Source: Clostridium felsineum DSM 794 (lineage in GTDB: Bacteria > Bacillota > Clostridia > Clostridiales > Clostridiaceae). From it: a stretch of DNA of 64,000 nucleotides. The position numbers were made by a program, and so were the translations under genes. The first letter of the stretch is position 1, and each line of letters starts with the position of its first letter. Below the pieces are notes generated by a model that was not told where the DNA came from, did no database searches, and saw nothing but the letters and a program-made list of their open reading frames with translations. The DNA lies in assembly GCF_002006355.2 (NCBI RefSeq), contig NZ_CP096980.1, positions 2,790,001 through 2,854,000 on the forward strand, in the 5' to 3' direction. Positions 28,618-38,396 of the stretch are shown one piece after another.

Positions 28618-29262
28618 TTATTTTTTCCAAGTCATTTGAGTATAATTTATAATTTGCTCTAAATACTCATCTTTGCCTATTGAATACAAATTTTTTTCTC
28701 CAAAAAGTGTATTTTGTAATATATATGTGTAGATAGCACTCCAAAACTGATTTGCCATCATGAAAAAGTCCAAAGCTCTTATTTCATTTTTTTCAGCTTT
28801 CTCTTTTAAAATAAGTTCTGTTTTATGAATTACTTTCTTTATATGGTTATTAAAAGTATTAATATATTCATCAGATAATATATTTTGCTCTTTTAATAAT
28901 ATAATTAATATATTCTTATCATTTCCAATATACTTAAATATTATATTTCCCAATTTTAAAAGAATTCCTTTAAGTGGTGTGTCACAAGTAACCTCAGATA
29001 TATCTTCTTCAAATTTAATCCATTTGTCATCGATAAATTCTTTAATAATTATATCTAAAATTTGCTTTTTTCCATCTGGAAAATAGTGGTATATAAGCCC
29101 GTCAGCCATGCCAATATTCTTTGTTATCTGTCTAGTTGTTGTTGCATGGTAACCATTCGAGGCAAATAGTTCCTTTGCTGAGTCTAAAAGCTGACTACGT
29201 CTTTCTATTGCTTGAAGATCTCGGTTCGTAAGTTTAATGTTATTATTATTCAAATCATTCAC
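28618..29262 (-). CDS. TetR-family regulator
   Basis: A 214-residue one-domain-plus-ligand-pocket repressor. The DNA-binding helix-turn-helix is SAKELFASNGYHATTTRQIT followed by GMADGLIYHYFPDGK; the remaining helices form the ligand pocket. The start appears to be GTG at 29262 with a weak Shine-Dalgarno. The adjacent hydrolase and DMT transporter downstream on the same strand are the likely targets, and a shared motif over its own start suggests autoregulation. The inducer is unknown. Confidence 0.85.
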   Translation of the reverse strand: MNDLNNNNIKLTNRDLQAIERRSQLLDSAKELFASNGYHATTTRQITKNIGMADGLIYHYFPDGKKQILDIIIKEFIDDKWIKFEEDISEVTCDTPLKGILLKLGNIIFKYIGNDKNILIILLKEQNILSDEYINTFNNHIKKVIHKTELILKEKAEKNEIRALDFFMMANQFWSAIYTYILQNTLFGEKNLYSIGKDEYLEQIINYTQMTWKK

Positions 29263-29274
29263 CGCCTGTTCAAT
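29258..29274 (+). promoter_or_regulatory. Candidate TetR operator over the tetR start
   Basis: The plus strand reads TTCACCGCCTGTTCAAT, the partner of the motif at 28571-28587, in the opposite orientation relative to the gene it serves. TTCAATGAA at its end forms a dyad. Its position over the GTG start would block transcription of tetR when bound. Confidence 0.4.
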
Positions 29275-29423
29275 GAAATTATATAATATATTTAAATATA
29301 ATGCAATAGTATACGACTAATATTTTTCTTGTTAATTTAGGAATAATTAATAGGTATTGTAGAAAATACATTTTTAATATGAACAATTTTAAATTTATTT
29401 GTAATCACAAAAGACAAAAATAA

Positions 29424-29477
29424 AAAAAGAAAAGTAGATAGATTTTTGACACAAAAAATCTATCTACTTTTCTTTTT
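29424..29477. terminator. Strong 24-bp perfect hairpin
   Basis: Two 24-nt arms (core AAAGTAGATAGATTTTT) pair without mismatch around a 6-nt loop, with A and T tracts on each side. It works in both directions and isolates the tetR unit from the dead defence genes to the right. Confidence 0.8.
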
Positions 29478-29479
29478 CA

Positions 29480-29750
29480 TATATATAATATTTTCCAAAA
29501 TAATTTCATTAGGATTAAGGCGCAGATATATTGCTATATTTTTTATTCTAACTTCTACACATGCTATATTTTTTAAGGCTTTATAGAGTTTAAGCTTGTT
29601 TTCAGTTACATCATCACCTAAAACTAAAATATAGTCTTTAACGGAATAGTCCTTGATTTATTACATTTTAATTTCTAGTTCTTTTATATTCAAAGATTAC
29701 AGGACAGTTGTTCTCATCCATGCCTAAACTATCCATTCTACCACCATTGG
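29480..29750 (-). pseudogene. Remnant of a DUF5655/nuclease-like protein
   Basis: On the minus strand, from about 29750, GGRMDSLGMDENNCPVIFEY runs to KRTRN and a stop, resumes as NVINQGLF, shifts frame, and continues VLGDDVTENKLKLYKALKN and VRIKNIAIYLRLNPNEI. The first part has the D-x(n)-E-x-K spacing of NucS/RecB-type nucleases and the second the DUF5655 pattern often annotated as predicted transport protein. At least one stop and one frameshift, plus lost ends, make it a pseudogene. It is the first piece of a defence-gene graveyard. Confidence 0.6.
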
Positions 29751-29765
29751 AGGTTATATATTAAC

Positions 29766-30136
29766 TTTTAAGAAATGTAACACCAAAAAAATACAGACAT
29801 GTTTTTTTCAATGAGCGTTTGCAGTTCTCTTTCAAGTGTAGACCACTCGGCTTTAAGTTCCTCAACTTCATCGCTTATATTCACTCTGCATTTTTGTATT
29901 TATCTACACGTAATTTTGCTAGTTCACAGTACTCCTTCGAAATATCAAAGCCTAAATATCTTCTATTATTTAAATATGCCATTTTGCCTACTGTTCCTGA
30001 ACCCATAAATATATCAAGCACTATATCCCCTTCATTAGTCCATGAAATAATATGATTATGATCTTCTGCTAATTTTTCTGGGAAAATAGCTTTATGAATA
30101 TGTGCCTCACTATCTGAAGTTGAGTTTTTCCCAACA
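29766..30136 (-). pseudogene. C-terminal stump of a site-specific DNA N-methyltransferase
   Basis: The minus strand reads FPEKLAEDHNHIISWTNEGD followed by IVLDIFMGSGTVGKMAYLN and RRYLGFDISKEYCELAKLR, then after a frameshift a coiled tail DEVEELKAEWSTLERELQ. FMGSGT is the SAM-binding motif that comes near the C-terminus in beta-class N6A/N4C methyltransferases (PF01555). The catalytic DPPY block and everything before it are missing, cut at about 30136, exactly where a plus-strand nuclease-like reading frame begins. Confidence 0.7.
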
Positions 30137-30309
30137 TTGAAAGATTTGACAAGGCGTAATAACTATAAAGAATTTATAAATCTTTTATCTCATAATGAAA
30201 AACATAGAGCGATTCAGTTATTATTAGCAGAATTAGGTTATAGCATTAAATTTGCAAGAAATGATCATAGTGTTATTTTAAAAAATAATCAATATATATC
30301 TTCTTTAGG

Positions 30310-31787
30310 GAGCATGTGAAGAAAAGTCTGTAAATAAAAATAATAAGGCTTTCTATGGTAAAATAAAATCATAGGAGGCCTTTTATTATGGCAAGAAAAA
30401 AAGATATTTATAAGGTAAAACCAATGAATGAAGGAAAAAGAAATATTATATCAGCTCTTATAGACGAGTATGATATTCAGTCAGCTGAGGATATTCAGGA
30501 AGCTTTAAAAGATCTATTAGGTGGAACTATTCAATCTATGCTTGAAGGTGAAATGGACGAGCATTTAGGCTATGAACCATATGAACGAGCCGAAACTACA
30601 AACTCAAGAAATGGGAAAAAACAAAAAAGAATTCGAAGCAAATATGGTGAGATGAATATAGATGTACCACAGGATAGAGAAAGTTCTTTTGAACCTAAAA
30701 TAGTACAAAAACACCAGAAAGATATTTCTGGTATAGAAGAAAAAATTATTTCTATGTATGCTAAAGGATTAAGTACCAGACAAATTTCAGAACAAATTGA
30801 AGATATATATGGGTTTGAAGTTAGTGAAGGAATGGTTTCAAATATAACCAATAAACTTCTTCCTGAAATAGAAGCATGGCAACATAGACCTTTATCTACA
30901 GTATATCCAATTGTTTTCATTGATGCAGTTCATTTTTCCGTAAGGGAAAATAACGTTATACGTAAGCTTGCAGCTTACATTATTCTTGGTATAAATAATG
31001 AAGGCAGAAAAGAAGTACTTTCTATAAATATTGGAGAAAATGAAAGCAGTAAATATTGGCTTAGTGCTCTCAATGAATTAAAAAATAGAGGTGTTCAAGA
31101 TATCCTTATCCTTTGTGCAGATGGTCTTACAGGGATAAAGGAATCTATATCAGTAGCTTTTCCAAATACTGAATATCAACGTTGTATAGTTCATCAAGTA
31201 AGAAATACATTAAAGTATGTTTCTGATAAAGATAAAAAAGAATTTGCAAAAGATTTAAAAACTATATATCATGCACCTTCTGAGGAAATTGCATATAAGC
31301 AATTAGAAGAAATCACTGGAAAATGGGAAAAACATTATCCTAACTCAATGAAAAGCTGGAAATCAAATTGGGATGCTATTAGCCCTATTTTTAAGTTCTC
31401 TGCTGATGTAAGAAAAGTTATTTATACTACAAATGCAATCGAAAGTCTCAACAGCACATATCGTAGATTAAATAGACAAAGAACTGTATTTCCAAGCGAT
31501 ACATCACTTTTAAAAGCTTTATACCTTGCTACTTTTGAAGCTACAAAAAAATGGCGTTTGCCACTAAGAAATTGGGGTAAAGTGTACGGTGAATTATCCA
31601 TTATGTATGAAGGACGACTTACTGAATAAAAAGCTTAATATGCCAAAAACGCCTGTTTTTAAAGGCGTTCTTGACATACATATTTTTAGAATGTATATTT
31701 AAAACAAGATAGAAAGTCACTTTTGACAATCTTGTCTTTTAAAACTTACCATAGAAAGTTATTTTACAGAAAGAATTTTACACTCTC
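30310..31787 (+). mobile_element. IS256-family insertion sequence, complete, with 8-bp target duplication
   Basis: TCTTTAGG occurs at 30302-30309 and again at 31788-31795, an 8-bp direct repeat as usual for IS256. The ends are imperfect inverted repeats (left GAGCATGTGAAGAAAAGTCT, right on the other strand GAGAGTGTAAAATTCTTTCT) and share TTTCTATGGTAA further in. The transposase frame is intact. Preserved target duplication and a still-open interrupted gene point to a recent insertion. Confidence 0.9.
30388..31629 (+). CDS. IS256-family transposase
   Basis: A 413-residue mutator-type transposase, full length. The catalytic triad is visible as VFIDAVHFSV (first Asp), ILCADGLTGIKES (second Asp) and TTNAIESLNSTYRRLNRQR (Glu), with the signature CIVHQVRN between the last two. 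A GGAGG ribosome binding site precedes the ATG. It is inside the element at 30310-31787. Confidence 0.95.
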   Translation: MARKKDIYKVKPMNEGKRNIISALIDEYDIQSAEDIQEALKDLLGGTIQSMLEGEMDEHLGYEPYERAETTNSRNGKKQKRIRSKYGEMNIDVPQDRESSFEPKIVQKHQKDISGIEEKIISMYAKGLSTRQISEQIEDIYGFEVSEGMVSNITNKLLPEIEAWQHRPLSTVYPIVFIDAVHFSVRENNVIRKLAAYIILGINNEGRKEVLSINIGENESSKYWLSALNELKNRGVQDILILCADGLTGIKESISVAFPNTEYQRCIVHQVRNTLKYVSDKDKKEFAKDLKTIYHAPSEEIAYKQLEEITGKWEKHYPNSMKSWKSNWDAISPIFKFSADVRKVIYTTNAIESLNSTYRRLNRQRTVFPSDTSLLKALYLATFEATKKWRLPLRNWGKVYGELSIMYEGRLTE

Positions 31788-32342
31788 TCTTTAGGAAATT
31801 TTTTAACTATAGATAATATATATTTGGATAAAATTCTTATTAAAAATATTAAAAATTCTATAGATCTTATAGATATAGTATGGTGTGAACCCAAAAGTAA
31901 TAAACCCATCGCAGCTTTTGAAGTAGAACTTGGGAAAAATTATCGTAATATTTTTACTAGATTTTCTTCTTTTGCTGCTACTAACTATAATCCATTGCTA
32001 ATAGTAGTAGGTAATGATTATATAAACTGTCGCTACAGGCTCAGCGATCCTCCATGTCCTGAGCAATTTAAATATAATACTTTGGGCTATATGACTTTAG
32101 ATAAATTAGAATATATCCTTCAACATATTAAACATTATGATGGCATTTTTAATAAAGAAACTTTGTATAAATTTATTTTTAATGAACACTCCATAATATA
32201 TTTTAATTAAAGATATCAAAGTATTTATACTCAACACATCCTTAATTAAAATATATCTTTTCTTTGTACATTGATATATTCGCTAATTCAATATATTTTT
32301 TATACTATTTAAAAAATTCTATAGCTTACATTAATTAATGAC

Positions 32343-33347
32343 TTATCTCTTATTAAAAATTTCAAACTTTTTTCCGTGTTTTGCATATATAATATTATAA
32401 GGATTATCGCTTGGAAACTTCACATCAGTTTGATCTATATATATAAAATCCCCTATTTTAAAGTTACTATCTTCTTCCCATTCATCTATATAATGTTGGT
32501 TAAAGAAATAATATTTTAATTCATCATTTTCAAAGTAATAGTATCCAACTAATTGATGTGGTAATAAGCCATACTTAACCATAACTTCATTGATTTTATT
32601 TTCGTACCAAGGTAATCCCATACTTCTTAACTTTTTACCTACATAATTAGCATTTCTATAGGTATCTCCTTCCTCAGAAACAAGTGCCCAATAATCTAAA
32701 ATAACAAACCTTTTATTAAATACAGACCTATTATTTGAATTCTTTAATATATTCCAATTTCCAGCACCATACATATATGCAGTCTTATATCTAATTTCTC
32801 CCATAGATGTTGATACCCATGGGCTTATATCACTAAATTTTTTACTTCCTGCTGTATGTAATGCATAACATAACCATTCCTTAATAATAATCAAGTCACT
32901 CTCTAAACTACTAATTTCAATAGCACGTTTTATTTTATCTATAATCTCTTCCTTGCAATTATGCTTTAATATCATACGATAATTTTTAAAGTATTTATTC
33001 CAATGATAATCAATTTCCTCTTCATAAACCTTAAGCAATTTTAACAATAACTCTTTATTTACTACATCCGGTTCTAAAAACTCTCTTATCTTTGATTTAT
33101 CTAGAAATGCATGTCTAGACTTTTCACCCCAATTAAAAATTATATCTGGATCACTAATAATATGATCAAGGATAAACTTTCTTCCTTCTCCACGTGCTAG
33201 TCTTATTAAATTGGTATTTTTTTCAGCCAACAATAACTGCTCTTTTAAAAAACTTTTACTTAATTTACATACCTCTGAGTTTTGAGATTTAAAATAAGGA
33301 ATTGAGTGTATTAAATTTTTAGGTAATAGGCTGTCAAACACATTCAC
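32343..33347 (-). CDS. Uncharacterised protein next to Mrr
   Basis: A protein of about 334 residues that I do not recognise. It is cytoplasmic, with no membrane or signal segment. Visible features are an N-terminal helical region, then ALHTAGSKKFSDISPWVSTS leading to YKTAYMYGAG, then YWALVSEEGDTYRNANYVG, and an aromatic-rich C-terminus (GYYYFENDELKYYFFNQHY). The HTAG and PWVSTS segments faintly recall ADP-ribosyltransferase folds, but the acidic catalytic residue is not identified. I prefer a GTG start at 33347 because GGAGGAG lies 6 nt upstream; an ATG at 33362 overlaps that ribosome binding site. It lies 71 bp downstream of the mrr-like gene and may be its partner. Confidence 0.55.
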   Translation of the reverse strand: MNVFDSLLPKNLIHSIPYFKSQNSEVCKLSKSFLKEQLLLAEKNTNLIRLARGEGRKFILDHIISDPDIIFNWGEKSRHAFLDKSKIREFLEPDVVNKELLLKLLKVYEEEIDYHWNKYFKNYRMILKHNCKEEIIDKIKRAIEISSLESDLIIIKEWLCYALHTAGSKKFSDISPWVSTSMGEIRYKTAYMYGAGNWNILKNSNNRSVFNKRFVILDYWALVSEEGDTYRNANYVGKKLRSMGLPWYENKINEVMVKYGLLPHQLVGYYYFENDELKYYFFNQHYIDEWEEDSNFKIGDFIYIDQTDVKFPSDNPYNIIYAKHGKKFEIFNKR

Positions 33348-33418
33348 TTTTATCTCCTCCATAGTTCAGTAGCCTTATGTTAATAAATTTCTATCATTAA
33401 TAAACTATATATATTGAT

Positions 33419-34291
33419 TTATATGGACTTAAAGAACTCTTCATCGATTTCATAATCCTTTATTTCTTTAAGACCTATTTCGTATTCAGCTAATTTATTA
33501 ATGAATTCTTCACCATCAATTAAATCTATTTGTTTCTTTCCTGGTTTTGACGCTTCATCTTTTGCAGATATTGAAAAAGTACCTGTGGTAATAAAAACTC
33601 CTTTTTCAACATCTGTAGTCAAAGAGCCTCTAAAATTTCTTATTTCTGGTGATCCAACAACACCTTTATATCTTTTACATTGAAATGCCACATTAAAACT
33701 AAATATTCCATTAATTCTAAATTTGCCATTACCATCTATACCCCCATCTCCTGATTTCTTTGTAACTACAACTTGTGAGAATCCACATTCTCTAAGTAAT
33801 CTTTGAGAAAGCCTTTCAAATCCGTACGGGTCCATATTGATTAATACTTCTCTTATATGCCTCCTCCATGGTCTAACTTCTTCTGGTACTTCATCTTCAT
33901 TTTCTTCTAATACCTCTTCATCTGATACGTTATCTTGTGTTTTAATCTTACGTTTCTCAACTGTATTTTTTATAATTCCTTTCACATCTATAGTTACACC
34001 ATTAGAAAACTCAGAAGTTAATGACCAAACACCCCTTTTACTATTTTCTATTATTTTTGAATTTTTCAGATAAGTCCTTGCCCACGCTAATTGGTATTCC
34101 AATTCAGTTGTATTACCTGAATCACTATGTTGTATATCAACAATCTCATCAGGCAGTTTTAATATTTCGATTATTTTATCTGTTATTTCTTGTATTGTAG
34201 CAGATCCACCAAGCATTTTAATTACTTCAAAAGTTGTACCTATTAAACTCTGACATCGTGGAATTCTAGAATCAATTTTTCTTTTTGACAT
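33419..34291 (-). CDS. Mrr-type restriction endonuclease
   Basis: A 290-residue protein with two domains. Residues 1-120 form a winged-helix Mrr N-terminal domain (SATIQEITDKIIEILKLP, YLKNSKIIENSKRGVWSLT). After an acidic linker (DEEVLEENEDEVPEEV) comes the catalytic domain: DPYGFERLSQRLLRECGF, SGDGGIDGNG and VAFQCKRYKG supply the D...QxK active site of the Mrr branch of PD-(D/E)XK nucleases. Type IV enzymes of this kind cut modified DNA. It has a clear ribosome binding site (GGAGG) and is followed by the unknown gene at 32343-33347, probably co-transcribed. It stands within the defence island beside an McrBC-like system. Confidence 0.9.
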   Translation of the reverse strand: MSKRKIDSRIPRCQSLIGTTFEVIKMLGGSATIQEITDKIIEILKLPDEIVDIQHSDSGNTTELEYQLAWARTYLKNSKIIENSKRGVWSLTSEFSNGVTIDVKGIIKNTVEKRKIKTQDNVSDEEVLEENEDEVPEEVRPWRRHIREVLINMDPYGFERLSQRLLRECGFSQVVVTKKSGDGGIDGNGKFRINGIFSFNVAFQCKRYKGVVGSPEIRNFRGSLTTDVEKGVFITTGTFSISAKDEASKPGKKQIDLIDGEEFINKLAEYEIGLKEIKDYEIDEEFFKSI

Positions 34292-34314
34292 AATTATTGT
34301 CCTCCATTAATGTA

Positions 34315-35258
34315 ATAACTTAATTATAGAATGATGTAATATTTTTTACATATGAAATATTAAGATATATATGAAAACAATATATAAAAATAACTTATTT
34401 GGTTAAAATAAGAATATCACAAATATATACAAATGCATGAAAAGAAGAAAGTTTATCATAACAAGTATCAATTTTTCTAAAATGCTTTATGTTATTAAAA
34501 AACATTCAACTATATGTCGTTACTTATATATTTTATATTTTTTATTACTATATCTTTTGTACTCATAATCATCATATAATAAAAAAATATACTATCAAAA
34601 CATTTTAATCTAAAATAATTTGCCTTAGGTATAATATCTTCATAATCCATATACAATTTCAAATACTTCACTAAAAACTAACTTATTGTTATTGGCATAA
34701 ACTCCTACAATATCCTTAGATTAAAATTCTATAGATAAGTTTTACAATTTTTTCAATACCACTTTTTTAGCATAATCGTAAATCATTTTCTTGGAATATT
34801 TATATGCATTAAGTTTTGTATCCTTTATCATTTAACTTTCAATAAAGTCATCTCACTCCTCATCTATAATCAATTATATATCCTTTTTATACTAGACTGT
34901 AAATACCTACTTCAATAATGAAGTTAGAGATAACTATATAGTAGATGGTATAAATTAAATGTTTATTTATACCAAAAGATAATTTTTTAGATAAGATATT
35001 AAAAAGTTTAATCCTTTTATTATTAGTTATATATTGTCTTGTAATTCAATAAAATTCTTTAATTTCTTTAGATTTACTTATAATTTTTCAACACGATATA
35101 AATCAATATATAGTTGCTATTCACATTTTCAATAATTATATTTAATGTTTTGAAAAATGAAATTATAATATAATATCAAATTATTGAATTATTGAATTAA
35201 ATGATCCGTATCTTTCCATAATTGAACTATTATATAAAAAATTAGTATTCACTGATCT
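34315..35258. other. AT-rich gap of 0.9 kb, possible shred of a dead gene
   Basis: No reading frame of note on either strand. On the minus strand between about 34835 and 34610 there are coding-like bits (IKDTKLNAYKYSKKMIYDYA, then DIVGVYANNNKLVFSEVFEI) interrupted by stops, which may be a decayed gene. The rest shows nothing I can name. The upstream signals of the mrr-like gene must lie at the left end of this gap. Confidence 0.35.
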
Positions 35259-36734
35259 TTATAATTCCAACGCTTTAACATTTATTATTTTACTAGTAAG
35301 ATATTTTTCGTACATCATCTTAGCTGGTAACAAGCGAATTTGAATATCCTGTAAACCTAAATTACTAAGCATTTGCATTCTGACAATACCTTTTTTAACA
35401 ATACCTTGTCCTTGGGTTGGCATTAGAAAACAGTTTTTCACTGTATCAATTTTATAATTGTCTATAAAGTTTTTATATGCCAATTGATACAAATATTGCT
35501 TCATAACATCTTCAATGCCAGGATAATTTCGCAATTCTTTTTCCTTTTCCAATTGAATATTATAATATTTGGCATCAAAAATAATAAACTGAGTAGTTCC
35601 TTTATTTTTCAAAATTGAGATAAGATCAGGTCTCAAAGTATCCTTTGCACTCTTGTTAAAAGTAGTGCTTTCATCATCAAATCCTATCCATGATGGTTTT
35701 TCTATAATATCTATTAGTCTTGTATTTGATTTATAACCACCATCCAATTCAACAGGAAAATCAAGTTGCCCTATTGCTATGTTGAGTTTATTACTGAATA
35801 CTTCTGCACATACTTCCTCCCATACGAGATTAAAACTATTTGTCCCATACATGCTAATTCCATATGTATCTTCTAATGTTCTCTCATTGGACACATATGC
35901 GTACAGTGTTTTAATTAAAATTTGTTTTCTAGTTATAAACTGGACATTTAATTCTGATTGAAGACGATAAAGAACATACTCTCTATCTCCAAAATCATCT
36001 ATATTTTCTTCAGAAAGTTCAATTGGAGATATATCAAATAAATCTAACAATTCAGACTCCTGCAATTGTCTAGAACAATTTGTTAATATACACTCATGTA
36101 ACCTTTTAAAAAAATCATACTCATCATCAACTGTTTTTTCTGTATATAATTCAGTATAATACGGACGATTATTGTTTATGATAGCAAAACCATCGTTAAT
36201 TGTTTTATCCCACAAAATTTCACCTTCACCATTAATCTCTACAATATCTTCAGTATTATTATAAACACCATATTCATAATAATCATTTATTAAAAATAGA
36301 ATAACTGCTAAGAGATTAAAACTTTTATTGTCCCCGTTTCCATTATATAGGTTTACGATTTGTTCTTTAGATTTATACTTATTCAACACTTTTAACACTT
36401 GCTTCATTTCATTAAGAGGCTTATCTACTTTAAGCAGATACTTGGGATAGCATTTTATAATACGCGTACCAATTGTAATAACACCAACATATGTAAATAC
36501 ATAAAGATATGCATCATTTTCTGATTCAACTTCAGTAATCTCTACATCTTCATCAATTAAATTCGAAAGTTCTCTTTGCTTCAAATCATTCTTTACATTT
36601 TTCAACACACCAAATGCTTTAAGATTTCTTATAAATCTATCAAATTCATCAGACTTTAACTCAAATATATTACTAAGTTCATTTTGTGAATATCTTTTCT
36701 GCTCTCTTACGAATTTAGATATAATCTTCTTCAT
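35259..36734 (-). CDS. LlaJI/McrC-like restriction endonuclease subunit
   Basis: A 491-residue protein of the McrC/LlaJI R2 type. The N-terminus has a small helical DNA-binding-like part (RYSQNELSNIFELKSDEFDR), then YVFTYVGVITIGTRIIKCYP, the LlaJI-family signature as I recall it. The nuclease core is near residues 365-395: LRPDLISILKNKGTTQF then IIFDAKYY, giving the D...DAK form of the PD-(D/E)XK active site. It follows the McrB-like gene by 6 bp, so the two subunits are made together. In LlaJI and BsuMI this subunit cuts DNA under control of the AAA+ partner. No truncation is visible. Confidence 0.85.
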   Translation of the reverse strand: MKKIISKFVREQKRYSQNELSNIFELKSDEFDRFIRNLKAFGVLKNVKNDLKQRELSNLIDEDVEITEVESENDAYLYVFTYVGVITIGTRIIKCYPKYLLKVDKPLNEMKQVLKVLNKYKSKEQIVNLYNGNGDNKSFNLLAVILFLINDYYEYGVYNNTEDIVEINGEGEILWDKTINDGFAIINNNRPYYTELYTEKTVDDEYDFFKRLHECILTNCSRQLQESELLDLFDISPIELSEENIDDFGDREYVLYRLQSELNVQFITRKQILIKTLYAYVSNERTLEDTYGISMYGTNSFNLVWEEVCAEVFSNKLNIAIGQLDFPVELDGGYKSNTRLIDIIEKPSWIGFDDESTTFNKSAKDTLRPDLISILKNKGTTQFIIFDAKYYNIQLEKEKELRNYPGIEDVMKQYLYQLAYKNFIDNYKIDTVKNCFLMPTQGQGIVKKGIVRMQMLSNLGLQDIQIRLLPAKMMYEKYLTSKIINVKALEL

Positions 36735-36740
36735 AGGTCA

Positions 36741-38396
36741 CTACACCCCTCTACTATTAGCATAAAGTTCCCTAAAATCATCTCCAAAAATATCAATTCC
36801 TATTTCATCAAATGCATTGCAAACTGAAGAATATTTTGCCGTAGAATATCCCTCAGAATTACAACCATTGAACAATTTATGCTTATGCTGTTTAGCAGCG
36901 TCTTCATAAAGATACATGATAATTTTATTCTTAAATGCCTCTTTAAATTTTTCTGAATCAGCAATTTTATTATTACTAACTACTTTCATCACTTTTTTAG
37001 ATAAAAAATACGGCCCTATCAGCTTGTCTTCATTTACATTATAATCCTCTGCTAATTTTTCATTGATAGCTTTTCTTAACTGATTCCACTCAATCTCCAA
37101 TGCATGACTACCTTTACCTAGAATTATTTTTCCTTTAATATCTTTATCATTTTTATCAATTCCCAAATATTCAAAATTCCAACGTCTTTTGAATGCCGTA
37201 TCCATAGGGAATACTCCTTGATCAGCACTATTCATAGTTGCCCATATAAACATATTGTCAGGAATCTTTATTCTCTGATAAGAGTTGTATTCTCCACCCA
37301 ATTCCTTTGCTAAATATTTCATAACATCTTCACTTGCGCGAATTTCATATTCACTCACACCATAATCATCTCTATCAAGTAATTGAAAAACATCACCAAA
37401 AACAGCAGCAACTTTAGCACGATTAATTTCTTCAATCAACAATAAATGTGGTTGTGGATTGCCAGTTCTTCCACTCTTTAAAGCTTCTACATATACCCTC
37501 ATAAAAGGGCCTGGTACAAACTTATATTTAATTTCCGAACTATTATTCTCTGTTACTGGTTTATATGTTCCTACAAAATGCGAATAGGCATAGTCAGGAT
37601 GAAAAGTTACCCTCTCATATGTACCATTAGTGCCGCTAATTAATGTATTACAATCTTTTTTTAACTGATAACTTTTTCCGGTTCCTGGTGCTCCGAAGAT
37701 AATACGGTTGCGCTCAAAATCAGATAAAAAATTAGTTTTGAAAGTTATATTCTCTCTACTATCATGACTGACAGTATTTTGTGTTATTATATCAATATGT
37801 TCATTTAATTCTGATACATTACCTGTATGCAACCATTCTGAATTTTTTAAATAGAAATATAAAAATTCTTTTCTAAATGCACATGCAAATTCTCCATGAC
37901 CTTTATATTGTTGTACAAACCCTTCGCGAATAGCATTTGCTATACTTTGAATTTTAATTTGTTTTGACACAGGAGTATCAGGTGACACTGCATTGGACAA
38001 CTGTAATCTCCAAGAACAAAAAATTGTCTCTCCATCTCTTTTGTAAATACCTAATGAAATTGCTTTTTCTCCATTTTGTAGTTTCTCATAAGCAAAATTC
38101 CAATATTTCGCCTTTGGTTGTATTCTCTGCTCGTCCATTAAATTGTTTCTACCACCTGGTGTTGTTCCTTTAGCACAAACAAATACATTGTATTGTTCAT
38201 TACCATTAGGTATACTAACATTATATACATCATTCATTTCTGAACTTACTTGTTGTATATTAACACTATTCCCCAATGCATTAAAAGCATTTTCTAATTC
38301 CATCATTACTTGTTGTGCTGAAAGTGTATCTGTTGTTCTATTATAATCTGCAGCTACTATATTTCCATTTTTTTCGGCCCATTGATATTGTGACAT
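36741..38396 (-). CDS. McrB-like AAA+ GTPase/restriction subunit
   Basis: A 551-residue protein. The N-terminal 200 residues look like a DNA-recognition domain (VYNVSIPNGNEQYNVFVCAK, AISLGIYKRDGETIFCSWRL). The AAA+ domain has Walker A IIFGAPGTGKSYQL (near 235), Walker B HLLLIEEINRAKVAAVFGD (near 320), sensor region FIWATMNSADQGVFPMD and the arginine-finger segment FKRRWNFEYL. The MNxxD-type motif (MNSAD) is the McrB signature for GTP use. It should form a hexamer that drives the nuclease subunit encoded 6 bp downstream. GGGAGG precedes the ATG. Confidence 0.9.
   Translation of the reverse strand: MSQYQWAEKNGNIVAADYNRTTDTLSAQQVMMELENAFNALGNSVNIQQVSSEMNDVYNVSIPNGNEQYNVFVCAKGTTPGGRNNLMDEQRIQPKAKYWNFAYEKLQNGEKAISLGIYKRDGETIFCSWRLQLSNAVSPDTPVSKQIKIQSIANAIREGFVQQYKGHGEFACAFRKEFLYFYLKNSEWLHTGNVSELNEHIDIITQNTVSHDSRENITFKTNFLSDFERNRIIFGAPGTGKSYQLKKDCNTLISGTNGTYERVTFHPDYAYSHFVGTYKPVTENNSSEIKYKFVPGPFMRVYVEALKSGRTGNPQPHLLLIEEINRAKVAAVFGDVFQLLDRDDYGVSEYEIRASEDVMKYLAKELGGEYNSYQRIKIPDNMFIWATMNSADQGVFPMDTAFKRRWNFEYLGIDKNDKDIKGKIILGKGSHALEIEWNQLRKAINEKLAEDYNVNEDKLIGPYFLSKKVMKVVSNNKIADSEKFKEAFKNKIIMYLYEDAAKQHKHKLFNGCNSEGYSTAKYSSVCNAFDEIGIDIFGDDFRELYANSRGV

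Larger units (their letters stand above)
30137..32210 (+). pseudogene. Restriction-endonuclease-like gene split by IS256
   Basis: The plus strand encodes about 57 residues (NNYKEFINLLSHNEKHRAIQ ... NNQYISSLG) up to 30309. The same frame resumes after the IS256 element at 31788 with NFLTIDNIYLDKILIKNIKN and continues SIDLIDIVWC ... IAAFEVELGKNYRN to a stop at 32210. Removing the element and one 8-bp repeat rejoins a single open frame of about 197 codons. D-I-V-W followed by A-F-E-V-E resembles the active site of PD-(D/E)XK nucleases, and the next gene was a DNA methyltransferase, so this was probably the nuclease of a restriction-modification pair. The true start is uncertain because the 5' end abuts the methyltransferase stump. 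Confidence 0.7.
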
